Below are positions 16,499 through 24,983 of a stretch of 64,000 nucleotides of DNA, in pieces. The stretch is taken from the NCBI RefSeq assembly GCF_003233845.1, contig NZ_QKRB01000036.1:124001-188000 (forward strand), written 5' to 3'. Below the pieces are notes generated by a model, which worked only from the letters and a program-made list of their open reading frames with translations, ran no database searches and was not told the origin of the DNA. Position numbers and translations under genes: made by a program. Position 1 is the first letter of the stretch, and each line of letters starts with the position of its first letter. This DNA is from Paenibacillus sambharensis (GTDB taxonomy: Bacteria > Bacillota > Bacilli > Paenibacillales > Paenibacillaceae).

Positions 16499-17200
16499 TC
16501 AATCCCGTGCCTGAAAGCGGTAGCCGATTCCCGGCTCCGTGACCAGATATTTTGGTCTGGTCGAGTCCTCGCCCAGCTTCTTCCTCAAATGCCCGATGTA
16601 AACCCTCAGATAGTGACTGTCCGTCTCACTATGATGACTGCCCCAGACCTGCTGAAGGAGCTGGCGCTGTGTTACGACCTTCCCGGCATGGGAAGCAAGG
16701 ATTTTCAGCAGCTCATATTCCGTTGGAGTCAGCTTGATTCTCTCTCCGCGAAGCTCTACGATTCGCTGGGCCAGATCAATGGACAGCTCGCCAAACAAAA
16801 GTACCGGCTCGTTCACCGACTTGGCCGCATGCCGAAGCGCAACCCGTATTCGGGCTACCAGCTCCCCCATACTGAACGGCTTTGTGACATAATCGTCAGC
16901 TCCGCTGTCCAGAGCAGCAATTTTGTCTTCCTCCCGATCTTTGGCCGTTAACACAATAACTGGTGTTGCGGACCAGTCCCGAATACGGCTGAGCACCTCC
17001 ATGCCCGGTATACCTGGCAGTCCAAGATCAAGCACAATTAAGTCAGGATGAACCAAAGAGGCCTGCAGCACCCCTTCTTCCCCGCTTGCCGCCTCATAAA
17101 TTTCATACTGGTGAGCCTGAAGGGTCACCTTGAGAAGCTTACGAATCTGCGGTTCATCATCCACAATTAATATTCGGGCTCCGCTCTCTTGTGCAGCCAT
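16499..17200 (-). CDS. kdpE: KdpE response regulator (OmpR family)
   Basis: 233 residues. The receiver domain has acidic residues in LIVDDEPQ, the phospho-acceptor Asp in DLIVLDLGLPGIPGMEVL (about 57) and Lys in VTKPFSMGEL (about 106). The C-terminal winged helix contains LTPTEYELLKILASHAGKVVTQRQLLQQVWG and DSHYLRVYIGHLRKKLG, typical of KdpE. It should activate kdpFABC when potassium is limiting. It lies 3 bp after the kinase gene, in an operon divergent from the transporter genes. Confidence 0.93.
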   Translation of the reverse strand: MAAQESGARILIVDDEPQIRKLLKVTLQAHQYEIYEAASGEEGVLQASLVHPDLIVLDLGLPGIPGMEVLSRIRDWSATPVIVLTAKDREEDKIAALDSGADDYVTKPFSMGELVARIRVALRHAAKSVNEPVLLFGELSIDLAQRIVELRGERIKLTPTEYELLKILASHAGKVVTQRQLLQQVWGSHHSETDSHYLRVYIGHLRKKLGEDSTRPKYLVTEPGIGYRFQARD

Positions 17201-17203
17201 GTG

Positions 17204-19168
17204 TTACATCTCCTTTTCCTGCGGCATAGTATGCAAGCTCGCCTGTTCGGGGAGCGGAAGCGTAATCGAGATAACCGTTCCCTGGGTCCCATTAGGTTTA
17301 GCCGATATGGTCCCGCCGTGAAGCTCCACAATCCCCTTGCATATCGCAAGCCCCAGACCGGTTCCCGGAACATGCATGGACGTCTCAGAGCGGTAAAACT
17401 TGGAAAAAACCCGGTCCTGCTCGCTTTCTGCTATGCCAATCCCTTGATCGGAGACCGAAATAACGAGCACATCTTGCTTGGGGTTGGCTGACAGGACAAT
17501 TTTACTGTGATCCGGACTATATTTAATCGAATTGCTGACGACATTCACCAGCACCTGCTCCAGCAGTATTTCATCCCCCAGTATAAGAGGCAGAGGACCG
17601 GTCAGATGTACCGACAGCTCTCTATGCTGCTGGTAGTCTTTTACCTGCGACAAGGTAACGCCAATTATATCTTCCACATCGCACCATCTCTTCTGAAGCC
17701 GCAGCATGCCGCTCTCAAGCTGCACCATGCCGAGCAGGTTCATGACGAGCCGATTCATTCGCAGAGCGCCGTCCCGGATCGTGGCAAGCAGCTCCATCCG
17801 ATCCTCCGAAGAGAAGAGCCGCTCTCCCTCGATAAGTCCTGTTACGGAACCGATGATGGTTGCCAGTGGTGTGCGCAGCTCATGCGATACCGAATCAAGT
17901 ATCGCAGAACGTAGTCTCTCAGACTCAGCCGTCAGATGAGCAAGCTTCGCTTCCTCCGCCAGCTTTACCCTGGCCATGGCGCTGGCTGCCAGTCCGCTCA
18001 ACGCTTCCAGAAGCCTCTGCTGCTCCGCGGAAAAAGCCTCCGTTCCATGCGCAAGCTTCACGGCCAGCACGCCATAGATCCGCTCCTCTGTCTTCAGCGG
18101 CATGAAGCAGCCAGGGAACTCTCTTAAGGTATCCGTACTTCTCCCGACCGTCTCGCCTTGTTCATAGGCCATATCCGCCATAACGATTTCTTCCCTGCTT
18201 TGCTCCCATTCCGTGAGTTTTGTAGAAGCGTGTGTAAGCACCAGTCTGTTCTTCTCATCAGGCAAGTACATCGCAATGGGGGCACCAACCGTCTGTGAGA
18301 TCTGGCAGGACACATTATCCAACAGGGAGTGAATATCCGTAATGGCGCTGATCTGCCGACTGAGCGCATACAGCGAGGCCGTATGAGCCTCTCTCTGCTT
18401 GGAATACTCCAGCTGCTGCTTTAGACGGGCAGCCAGGCTGGCCGTCAGTCCGGCGACGGACAAATAAACACCGAACGAGACAAGGTACCGCAGATCCGCC
18501 ACCGTAAAGCTCAGAAATGGCGGAATAAAGAAGAAATCGAAAGCCAGTACGCCGAGTCCAGCTGCATAAAAGGCCGGCCTGATTCCCCAATAGACTGCAC
18601 TCAACAGCACAGGGAACAGATAGATTAAGGCTATATTAACCGGTTCAAACGTTAACCCGAAAGGCCGGAGAACCATTGTTAAAATTGCAATAAGCGCCGT
18701 TATGGCCGCATAAGGTCTCCAATTTCCTGGAGTGCGGTACGGTTTACCCTCCCGTTTGGGTGATGTTTTCTCCGCAATCCCGGGAATGACATACACATTG
18801 ATACCGTCACTGCTGCGAATGACCTGCTCTACAATTGTCCTGGGCAGCCATTCACTTAATCGTGACCGGCTCGGCTTTCCGATCACGAGATGCTTGACAT
18901 TTCGCTCGCGTGCAGCAGCCAGGAGCTCCTCGGCAATCCTCTCGCCCGTCACCGATATGACTTCTGCACCGAGCTCCTCAGCCAGCCGCAGATTACGTTC
19001 CAGTTCTTTCTGCTTCTCTTTCCCATACTTCATGGCTTTATGAGAAGAATCGACATATACGGCAATCCACTCGCTTCTCAAACCCGCGGCCATCTCGTGT
19101 CCATGCCGAAGCAGCTTTCTGGAATAGGGGCTGGGGCTAACACACACCATAACCTTGTCTTGTGCCAA
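17204..19168 (-). CDS. kdpD: KdpD-type sensor kinase lacking the N-terminal KdpD ATPase-like domain
   Basis: 654 residues against about 890 in full-length KdpD. Order: universal-stress-type domain (1-135), four membrane helices of the DUF4118 type (about 150-245), GAF-like domain (265-405), HisKA with SVSHELRTPLATIIGSV (about 425) and HATPase (NVVSNSIKYSP; GTGLGLAICKGIVELHGG). The first 210 residues of normal KdpD are missing; a separate protein at 24984 carries that domain twice. Residues 11-13 (SPS), exactly 20 residues, then WIAVY (34-38) match the c-di-AMP motif SxS-x20-FTAxY described for S. aureus KdpD, with Trp and Ile substitutions. The start is TTG 19168 with AGGAAGTG upstream; a TATAAT box lies at 19219-19224 (minus). 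Confidence 0.9.
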   Translation of the reverse strand: MAQDKVMVCVSPSPYSRKLLRHGHEMAAGLRSEWIAVYVDSSHKAMKYGKEKQKELERNLRLAEELGAEVISVTGERIAEELLAAARERNVKHLVIGKPSRSRLSEWLPRTIVEQVIRSSDGINVYVIPGIAEKTSPKREGKPYRTPGNWRPYAAITALIAILTMVLRPFGLTFEPVNIALIYLFPVLLSAVYWGIRPAFYAAGLGVLAFDFFFIPPFLSFTVADLRYLVSFGVYLSVAGLTASLAARLKQQLEYSKQREAHTASLYALSRQISAITDIHSLLDNVSCQISQTVGAPIAMYLPDEKNRLVLTHASTKLTEWEQSREEIVMADMAYEQGETVGRSTDTLREFPGCFMPLKTEERIYGVLAVKLAHGTEAFSAEQQRLLEALSGLAASAMARVKLAEEAKLAHLTAESERLRSAILDSVSHELRTPLATIIGSVTGLIEGERLFSSEDRMELLATIRDGALRMNRLVMNLLGMVQLESGMLRLQKRWCDVEDIIGVTLSQVKDYQQHRELSVHLTGPLPLILGDEILLEQVLVNVVSNSIKYSPDHSKIVLSANPKQDVLVISVSDQGIGIAESEQDRVFSKFYRSETSMHVPGTGLGLAICKGIVELHGGTISAKPNGTQGTVISITLPLPEQASLHTMPQEKEM

Positions 19169-19287
19169 AGTGAATCACTTCCTGCTCCTGCGGATATACC
19201 CGGTTTATGCTCCCATTTATTATAAAGCAAGCGCCGGCTGTATAAGATATTTTCCCGTAAAAAGGAGATAAAAGAAAGCTTTCCAGG

Positions 19288-19316
19288 CGTAAAAATACCG
19301 TAAAAATCCTTAAAAA
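19288..19316. promoter_or_regulatory. Phased repeats, candidate KdpE binding sites
   Basis: CGTAAAAA occurs at 19288 and 19299, and CTTAAAAA at 19309, spaced 11 and 10 bp, about one helical turn. Another CGTAAAAA lies at 19256. Read on the other strand they are TTTTTACG repeats, similar in character to the TTTACA-type Kdp box. The position between the divergent kdpDE and kdpFABC units fits OmpR-family tandem binding. Confidence 0.5.
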
Positions 19317-19341
19317 CCCGAGTAATAAAGAGAATTGAAGA

Positions 19342-19357
19342 GATATCTCGAGATATC
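19342..19357. promoter_or_regulatory. Perfect 16-bp palindrome in the kdp control region
   Basis: GATATCTCGAGATATC is fully self-complementary and lies 26 bp after the phased repeats. It could be an operator; no binding protein is suggested by the sequence. A weak AGCCGC/GCGGCT hairpin with a short T-run follows at 19370-19397. Confidence 0.4.
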
Positions 19358-19486
19358 ACTGAACAAGTCAGCCGCCATTACAGGGGAGCGGCTCTTTTGA
19401 TTTGTAATCTGAAATACGCGATTTTACATGCGGAGGCTGGCAGGAGTAAGATACATCCCGTAAATGAATTCCCAGATTCATACTTG

Positions 19487-19655
19487 TTCGCTGAATTCCC
19501 GAAGGGGAAACGGGGAATCGCAGACAGAGCAGCTTGTGTGAGAGCAAGCACTGCTTCTGTATGACAGATGAAGCCTCCTCGGCCGCAGCCGCCAGGAGGC
19601 AGGGCGACTCTCACCGTCCCCATCCGGCAGCGGTACCCGTAAGCAAAGAGGAGAG
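19487..19655 (+). ncRNA. First c-di-AMP riboswitch aptamer (ydaO-type), diverged
   Basis: It shares ordered landmarks with the clear ydaO aptamer 230 bp downstream: CGCTGA, a TCCC/GGGA stem, CGGGGAA, a CAGAGCAG/CTGCTTCTG stem, GATGAA, a GCCTCC/GGAGGC stem, AGGGCGACTCTCA, ATCCGGCAGC and CCGTAAGC. A P1 helix of five pairs and one mismatch (TTCGCT with AGCAAA) can close it. No terminator follows directly, so it probably acts with the second aptamer. The assignment rests on pattern comparison alone. Confidence 0.6.
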
Positions 19656-19720
19656 AGGAGTGGCACTGCAGGTCAAGCCGCATGCAAGCGGTAGTAAAGC
19701 AAGACATCCGAATGTTTAAT

Positions 19721-19873
19721 TACGCTGAGTCCTTAAACAAGGAACGGGGGAACCACTCGAACGTTCATGATACGTTCCCGGGGTGAATCGCCGATGGGCA
19801 TAATCCGTGCCCTTTCGGCGTAGGGCGGCTCTCATGCCCGAATCCGACAGCTAACCTCGTAAGCGTCTTGAGA
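19721..19873 (+). ncRNA. c-di-AMP riboswitch aptamer (ydaO/yuaA type) in the kdp leader
   Basis: The element has the ydaO hallmarks: P1 ACGCT/AGCGT, a TCCTT/AAGGA stem, ACGGGGGAACCA, GGGGTGAA, then CCCGAATCCGACAGCTAACC and TCGTAAGCGT at the 3' end. In Bacillus and relatives this aptamer binds c-di-AMP and turns off potassium uptake and osmolyte genes. A terminator follows within 20 nt and the first kdp-locus gene starts at 19959, so high c-di-AMP (potassium-replete cells) should stop transcription. Confidence 0.88.
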
Positions 19874-19935
19874 GGCAACAGTTCATGGCGAAGCCTGAAG
19901 AGTTGCTCTTCTGCAGGCTTCTTTGTTGTTGCCTC
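19872..19935 (+). terminator. Riboswitch expression platform: terminator with alternative pairing
   Basis: GAAGCCTG (19890-19897) pairs with CAGGCTTC (19914-19921), followed by TTTGTTGTT. An outer pair, GAGGCAAC (19872-19879) with GTTGCCTC (19928-19935), can form in addition or compete with the aptamer end, giving the switch two states. Confidence 0.75.
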
Positions 19936-19958
19936 CTGATTTATAAGGAGGACAAACG

Positions 19959-20399
19959 ATGGATCACGGTCACTATGTACTCATTACTCATCCTAATCTT
20001 CTGGCCGAAAAGTTTGCGGGGGCACTGAGGGAGCGGAACATTCCTTACGCAGTTCTGGTAAACAGCGGACGCAAGCGGAAGGAGATCGAGTGGCTCAGCA
20101 TTCCCCGCTTTGTAGAACTGGACACGAATAAACCGGGGCAGCTCCAAATCCCGGATATTCCAGTCGGAGCCGTCTATATATTCGAAGAATCGCTTCCTTT
20201 GACCTGCCGGTATCTGCAGGTTATCAGGCATTGGACCTCAAAGCCTATTGTTGTCATCACCAGCATGGTGAACCCACGTTCCATTTACAGAGTTCTGGGA
20301 GCAAGCCACGTGCTCTTTACCTGCTCGGATGATGTTTCATTCCTGCTCGACAATCAATCTAACCCGTATGAAAAGGATGATGGTATATGCTCGATATAA
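19959..20399 (+). CDS. Unknown Kdp-locus protein, RCK/TrkA-N-like
   Basis: 146 residues from ATG 19959 with a strong AAGGAGG site, the first gene after the riboswitch. The pattern YVLITHPNLLAEKFAGALRE ... VVITSMVNPRSIYRVLGASH resembles the alpha/beta regulatory domains (RCK/TrkA-N) that gate K+ channels and transporters. The Gly-rich nucleotide loop is not conserved. It overlaps the next small gene by 13 bp. It could modulate the Kdp pump by binding a ligand. A. acidocaldarius has an extra upstream kdp gene (kdpZ); whether this is its counterpart cannot be told here. Confidence 0.6.
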   Translation: MDHGHYVLITHPNLLAEKFAGALRERNIPYAVLVNSGRKRKEIEWLSIPRFVELDTNKPGQLQIPDIPVGAVYIFEESLPLTCRYLQVIRHWTSKPIVVITSMVNPRSIYRVLGASHVLFTCSDDVSFLLDNQSNPYEKDDGICSI

Positions 20400-20494
20400 C
20401 CATGCTTTTACTAATAGCGGTATTGACGCTGGCCATGCTCGGCTTGGCTCTGTGGTCAGAGAGCGTCATTCAGGAAGGCAGTGAGCGCCGATGA
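20387..20494 (+). CDS. 35-residue membrane peptide preceding kdpF
   Basis: ATG 20387 to TGA 20494 encodes one hydrophobic helix (MLLLIAVLTLAMLGLALW) and a charged tail. It overlaps the gene before it by 13 bp and kdpF by an ATGA, the pattern of coupled translation. AAAGGATG lies upstream. It may be a small accessory subunit like KdpF. Confidence 0.6.
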   Translation: MLDITMLLLIAVLTLAMLGLALWSESVIQEGSERR

Positions 20495-20571
20495 CCTGGA
20501 TACTGGCAGCCGTCGTTGTGTTGGTGTTTGTTTATTTATGCTATGCACTCATAAATCCGGAGAAGTTTTAG
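20491..20571 (+). CDS. kdpF: KdpF, small Kdp pump subunit
   Basis: 26 residues: MTWILAAVVVLVFVYLCY followed by ALINPEKF, which matches the KdpF ending (YALINxExF in E. coli). It is a single-helix peptide that stabilises the KdpFABC complex. It lies 24 bp before kdpA. Confidence 0.85.
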   Translation: MTWILAAVVVLVFVYLCYALINPEKF

Positions 20572-20595
20572 CTCTGGTTCACGGAGGGAATATCA

Positions 20596-22272
20596 TTGAC
20601 AACAGCAGGTTTCATTTCCATAGCCGTTACATTGCTGCTGATCCTGTTATTGGCAAGGCCGGCAGGACATTATCTGGCCCGTGCTTTTGATTATGAGCGC
20701 ACCGGGCTTGACCGTATCTTTCTTCCCGCTGAGAAGCTAATCTGCCGGCTCGGCGGGATTCGCGGGGACAACCAGACATGGAAGCAGTATGCTTTCACCC
20801 TTGTATTAAGCAATTCCGTCATGATCGTGATCACCTATCTGATCTTCCGGTTCCAGTCCTTCCTGCCTCTTAACCCAGGCAATATAGGAAATATGGAGCC
20901 CACTCTGGCCCTCAATACGGCGATCAGCTTCATGACCAACACCAATCTCCAGCACTACAGCGGAGAGAGCGGCCTTTCTTACCTGTCCCAAATGGTCGCG
21001 ATTGTGTTTCTTATGTTCACAGCGCCTGCAAGCGCATTGTCCGTAATCATGGCCTTTATACGGGGTCTGGCGGGCAAGCCGCTGGGGAACTTCTTTGTCG
21101 ATCTGATTCGCTCCATTACGCGGGCCTTGCTGCCAATAGCGTTTATTGCTGCGCTGGCATTTGTATGTCTCGGAGTACCACAGACACTGGAACCGGCGGC
21201 AGTCGTCACCACGCTCGAGGGAGCGGAGCAGCAGATTGCCCGCGGGCCGGTCGCCTCGTTCCTCTCCATTAAGGAGCTAGGCAATAACGGCGGGGGATTC
21301 TTCGGTGTCAATTCCGCCCATCCGCTGGAAAATCCCAATGCGCTCAGTAACCTCATCCAGATTTTGCTCATGATGCTGATTACAACGGCGACTCCGTTTG
21401 CTTATGGCAAAATGGTCGGCAGCCCCAAGCAGGGCCGTGTGCTGTTCGTCTCGATGATGATGCTGTTCCTGCTGATGCTGGGCGTATCCATCTCCGCCGA
21501 GCAGGCCGGCAATCCGCTGCTGAACAGCCTGGGAATCGAAGACAGCCAAGGCTCTATGGAAGGTAAAGAGGTTCGGTTTGGCTTGGCCCAATCCTCCTTA
21601 TACTCGGTTGTAACAACCGCTTCGGAGACCGGTGCAGTTAACACCATGCACGATACGCTGACCCCCATCGGGGGAATGGTGACGATCGCCAACATGATGC
21701 TGAATACCGTGTTCGGCGGCATTGGCGCAGGGTTCTTGAATGTGCTGATGTACGCGATGATCGCTGTCTTCCTATCCGGCTTAATGGTCGGCCGTACACC
21801 CGAGTTTCTTGGGAAGAAGATCGAAGGAAAAGAGATGAAGCTGATCGCTGCAACGCTTTTGGTCCATCCTGTCCTTATTCTCGTGCCTTCCGCCATCGCT
21901 CTTGCACTGCAGCCTGATTCCATCTCTAATCCCGGCTTTCACGGGCTGACCCAGGTGTTGTACGAATACACATCGTCCGCCGCTAATAACGGTTCCGGCT
22001 TCGAGGGCTTAGGGGATAATACACCGTTCTGGAACCTCTCGACAGGAATTGTCATGTATATCGGCCGGTATTTTGCAATGGTTGCCCTGCTGGCAGTGGC
22101 TGCTTCTCTGGCTGCGAAGAATGCGGTGCCCGTATCGGCGGGGACGTTCCGGACAGACAACCGTCTATTTGCCGGTGTCTTCATAGGCGTGGTCCTTATC
22201 GTTGGCGCTCTGACCTTCTTCCCTGCGCTGGTAATGGGTCCAATCGCCGAGCATCTAACCTTAAAGCCTTAG
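20596..22272 (+). CDS. kdpA: KdpA, potassium-translocating subunit
   Basis: 558 residues, the normal length, with about ten membrane helices. The four pore-loop regions typical of the SKT superfamily are visible: [49 protein letters not shown] and [15 protein letters not shown]. It is the channel-like subunit that selects K+ with high affinity. The start is TTG 20596 with GGAGGG 8 nt upstream. Confidence 0.97.
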   Translation: MTTAGFISIAVTLLLILLLARPAGHYLARAFDYERTGLDRIFLPAEKLICRLGGIRGDNQTWKQYAFTLVLSNSVMIVITYLIFRFQSFLPLNPGNIGNMEPTLALNTAISFMTNTNLQHYSGESGLSYLSQMVAIVFLMFTAPASALSVIMAFIRGLAGKPLGNFFVDLIRSITRALLPIAFIAALAFVCLGVPQTLEPAAVVTTLEGAEQQIARGPVASFLSIKELGNNGGGFFGVNSAHPLENPNALSNLIQILLMMLITTATPFAYGKMVGSPKQGRVLFVSMMMLFLLMLGVSISAEQAGNPLLNSLGIEDSQGSMEGKEVRFGLAQSSLYSVVTTASETGAVNTMHDTLTPIGGMVTIANMMLNTVFGGIGAGFLNVLMYAMIAVFLSGLMVGRTPEFLGKKIEGKEMKLIAATLLVHPVLILVPSAIALALQPDSISNPGFHGLTQVLYEYTSSAANNGSGFEGLGDNTPFWNLSTGIVMYIGRYFAMVALLAVAASLAAKNAVPVSAGTFRTDNRLFAGVFIGVVLIVGALTFFPALVMGPIAEHLTLKP

Positions 22273-22294
22273 GCTGTACACGGAGGAGTTAGCG

Positions 22295-24322
22295 ATGAAT
22301 ACGAAAAAAACAATGCTGGGCGGAGACACCATCCGCCAAGCAGCAAAGCAAGCCATAGTGAAATTGGACCCTAGAATCATGTTCCGGAATCCGGTGATGT
22401 TCGTGGTGGAGATCGGGTTTGTGATTACTTTGCTGCTGTGCATATTCCCGGACGCGTTCGGAGGAACTGTTCCCCGCTGGTTTAACATAACCACGACAGT
22501 GATCCTGCTGTTTACCGTGCTGTTCGCCAATTTCGCGGAAGCACTCGCTGAAGGGCGGGGAAAAGCACAGGCCGACTCCCTGAAGAAGACGAAACAAGAC
22601 ATTACCGCGAGAAAATGGGTGAACGGAAGTGTAAAGCAGGTTTCCTCAAGCGACTTGAAGAAAGGCGATGTCGTTATCGTTCCAGCCGGGGAAATGATTC
22701 CCGGAGACGGGGAGGTAATCGAGGGGCTGGCGTCCGTGGATGAATCGGCCATCACGGGTGAATCGGCTCCCGTGATCAAGGAAGCGGGCGGAGACTTCAG
22801 CTCGGTAACCGGGGGCACCAAGGTAGTCAGCGACCAAATCAAGGTTCGCATTACTGCTGACCAGGGCGAGTCCTTCCTTGACCGGATGATCGTTCTGGTC
22901 GAGGGCGCCGAGCGGCAAAAAACACCAAATGAAATTGCATTGAATACCGTGCTGGTCAGCTTAACAATCATTTTCCTGGTTGTTGTCGTTACCCTTCCGT
23001 TCTATTCGGATTTCCTGCAGATTCAGATGGAGGTCCCCATTCTGATCGCCCTGCTGGTCTGCCTCATTCCGACCACGATTGGCGGGCTTTTATCGGCTAT
23101 CGGGATTGCCGGCATGGACCGGGTCACACAATTCAATGTGCTGGCTATGTCGGGCAAAGCGGTTGAAGCATCCGGTGATATTAACACAATCATCCTGGAT
23201 AAGACGGGCACCATTACTTTTGGCAACCGCATGGCCAGTGAATTCATTTCTGCAGCCGGGCATAAAAATTCGGATACCGCCTGCTGGGCGGCGATCTCTT
23301 CCCTGAAGGATGAGACGCCTGAAGGGCGCTCTGTTCTCGAGCTGATCAAGAAGCTTGGCCATTCCTATGACGAGAAGCTGGCGGACGGCGGAGAATTCAT
23401 CGAATTCCGGGCGGAGACCCGGATGAGCGGGATTAATCTGAAGGATGGGCGACAAGTTCGCAAGGGCGCAGTAGATGCGGTGAAGAAATGGGTACTGTCC
23501 CAGGGCGGCAGTGTCCCCAAGGATCTGGAGTCCAATAGCGATGCAATCGCATCCGCAGGCGGAACCCCGCTTGCCGTTGCCGTGGACGATACCATTTACG
23601 GACTCATTTATTTAAAGGACACCGTAAAACCCGGCATGCGGGAGCGATTTGAGCAGATGCGCAGGATGGGTATCAAGACCATAATGTGTACAGGAGACAA
23701 TCCGCTCACCGCTGCGACGATTGCCCGGGAAGCGGGCGTCGATGATTTTATCGCGGAAAGCAAGCCTGAAGACAAAATTGCCGTTATACGCCGTGAGCAG
23801 GCGGAAGGAAAGCTGGTTGCAATGACCGGTGACGGGACCAATGATGCGCCTGCCCTTGCGCAGGCCGACGTCGGTATTGCGATGAACAGCGGAACCGTTG
23901 CAGCCAAAGAGGCGGCTAACATGGTGGACCTTGATTCCGATCCGTCCAAGATTATTGAAGTCGTCGCAATCGGGAAGCAGATGCTGATGACCCGCGGCGC
24001 CTTGACCACCTTCAGCATAGCTAATGATATCGCCAAATACTTCGCCATTATTCCGGCCATGTTCATGCTTGCCGTTCCGGAAATGGGAGCGCTGAACATC
24101 ATGAAGCTGGATTCGCCTGTGTCGGCTATCCTGTCGGCTCTTATCTTTAATGCCGTAATCATTCCCCTGCTGATTCCGCTGGCCATCAAGGGTGTTGCTT
24201 ACAAGCCGATGAGCTCGAACCGGCTGCTCAGCCGGAACCTTCTGATCTATGGTCTCGGCGGCATACTGGTGCCGTTCGCTGGAATCAAGCTGATTGATTT
24301 GGCCGTTCATCACTGGGTGTAA
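22295..24322 (+). CDS. kdpB: KdpB, P-type ATPase subunit
   Basis: 675 residues. Motifs: actuator TGESAPV (about 148), phosphorylation site [12 protein letters not shown] (Asp about 302), KGAVDAV in the nucleotide-binding domain, [10 protein letters not shown], and hinge [18 protein letters not shown] (about 510). It hydrolyses ATP to drive K+ through KdpA. The TGES serine, a phosphorylation site in the E. coli pump, is present. GGAGGAG lies before ATG 22295. Confidence 0.97.
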   Translation: MNTKKTMLGGDTIRQAAKQAIVKLDPRIMFRNPVMFVVEIGFVITLLLCIFPDAFGGTVPRWFNITTTVILLFTVLFANFAEALAEGRGKAQADSLKKTKQDITARKWVNGSVKQVSSSDLKKGDVVIVPAGEMIPGDGEVIEGLASVDESAITGESAPVIKEAGGDFSSVTGGTKVVSDQIKVRITADQGESFLDRMIVLVEGAERQKTPNEIALNTVLVSLTIIFLVVVVTLPFYSDFLQIQMEVPILIALLVCLIPTTIGGLLSAIGIAGMDRVTQFNVLAMSGKAVEASGDINTIILDKTGTITFGNRMASEFISAAGHKNSDTACWAAISSLKDETPEGRSVLELIKKLGHSYDEKLADGGEFIEFRAETRMSGINLKDGRQVRKGAVDAVKKWVLSQGGSVPKDLESNSDAIASAGGTPLAVAVDDTIYGLIYLKDTVKPGMRERFEQMRRMGIKTIMCTGDNPLTAATIAREAGVDDFIAESKPEDKIAVIRREQAEGKLVAMTGDGTNDAPALAQADVGIAMNSGTVAAKEAANMVDLDSDPSKIIEVVAIGKQMLMTRGALTTFSIANDIAKYFAIIPAMFMLAVPEMGALNIMKLDSPVSAILSALIFNAVIIPLLIPLAIKGVAYKPMSSNRLLSRNLLIYGLGGILVPFAGIKLIDLAVHHWV

Positions 24323-24342
24323 AAAAGGAGGATATAGCCGCT

Positions 24343-24915
24343 ATGCGAACAATATGGATAACCGTCAGAACAAGTCTGGTCCTAATGCTGCTCTGCACTC
24401 TTTTATATCATCTGACCGTCACCGGAATTGCACAAGCCGTTCTGCCTTACGAGGCAGACGGCAGCATTCTCTACAATGAGGACAATGAGCCGATCGGCTC
24501 CGCGCTCGTAGGGCAGACGTTTACCGAGCCGCAGTATTTCCACAGCCGGGTATCAAGCATCGAATATGATGCGGCTGGCTCCGGGTCGCCCAACTATGCC
24601 CCGTCAAACGAAGAGCTGATCACCAGAACCAAGGAAGCGGCAGAGGCCTGGAAGCAGGCCAACCCCGGTAGTCCGCTGAACCAGCTTCCCATCGACCTGG
24701 TCACCAATTCCGGCTCTGGGCTTGATCCGCACATTAGTCCAGAAGGGGCTCTTGTACAGATTCCCAGAATTAGCGAACGAACCGGAATTGCAGCAGCCGA
24801 GCTGGAGAAGCTCGTTGCCGAGCATACCGCCGGACGCGAGCTTGGCATCTTCGGCGAACCCCGGGTCAATGTGCTCATGTTAAATCTGGAGCTTCAGCAG
24901 CTTCTGAATAAGTAG
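24343..24915 (+). CDS. kdpC: KdpC subunit
   Basis: 190 residues, one N-terminal membrane helix (about 8-28) and an extracytoplasmic domain with the family signatures GSALVGQTFTEPQYFHSRVS, YAPSNEEL, SGSGLDPHISPEGAL and VNVLMLNLEL. KdpC stabilises the pump and raises its affinity. Strong AAGGAGG site upstream. Confidence 0.95.
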   Translation: MRTIWITVRTSLVLMLLCTLLYHLTVTGIAQAVLPYEADGSILYNEDNEPIGSALVGQTFTEPQYFHSRVSSIEYDAAGSGSPNYAPSNEELITRTKEAAEAWKQANPGSPLNQLPIDLVTNSGSGLDPHISPEGALVQIPRISERTGIAAAELEKLVAEHTAGRELGIFGEPRVNVLMLNLELQQLLNK

Positions 24916-24922
24916 CGGGTTA

Positions 24923-24953
24923 CCCTGCCTGAGCCTCTCTGGTTCAGGCAGGG
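24923..24953 (+). other. Hairpin between kdpC and the KdpN-like gene
   Basis: CCCTGCCTGA and TCAGGCAGGG form a perfect 10-bp stem with an 11-nt loop but no T-run. It may stabilise the upstream mRNA or lower expression of the following gene. Confidence 0.6.
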
Positions 24954-24983
24954 ATATCGCCTTGTTCGGATAAGGTGGTGTCT

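Noticed and set aside
19487-19655. Cobalamin or magnesium riboswitch
   Set aside because: The block order and CCGTAAGC end match the ydaO aptamer next to it, not the B12 box or M-box.
22261-22971. A 236-codon minus-strand frame opposite kdpB
   Set aside because: Antisense to a highly conserved P-type ATPase gene; the composition is typical of a shadow frame.
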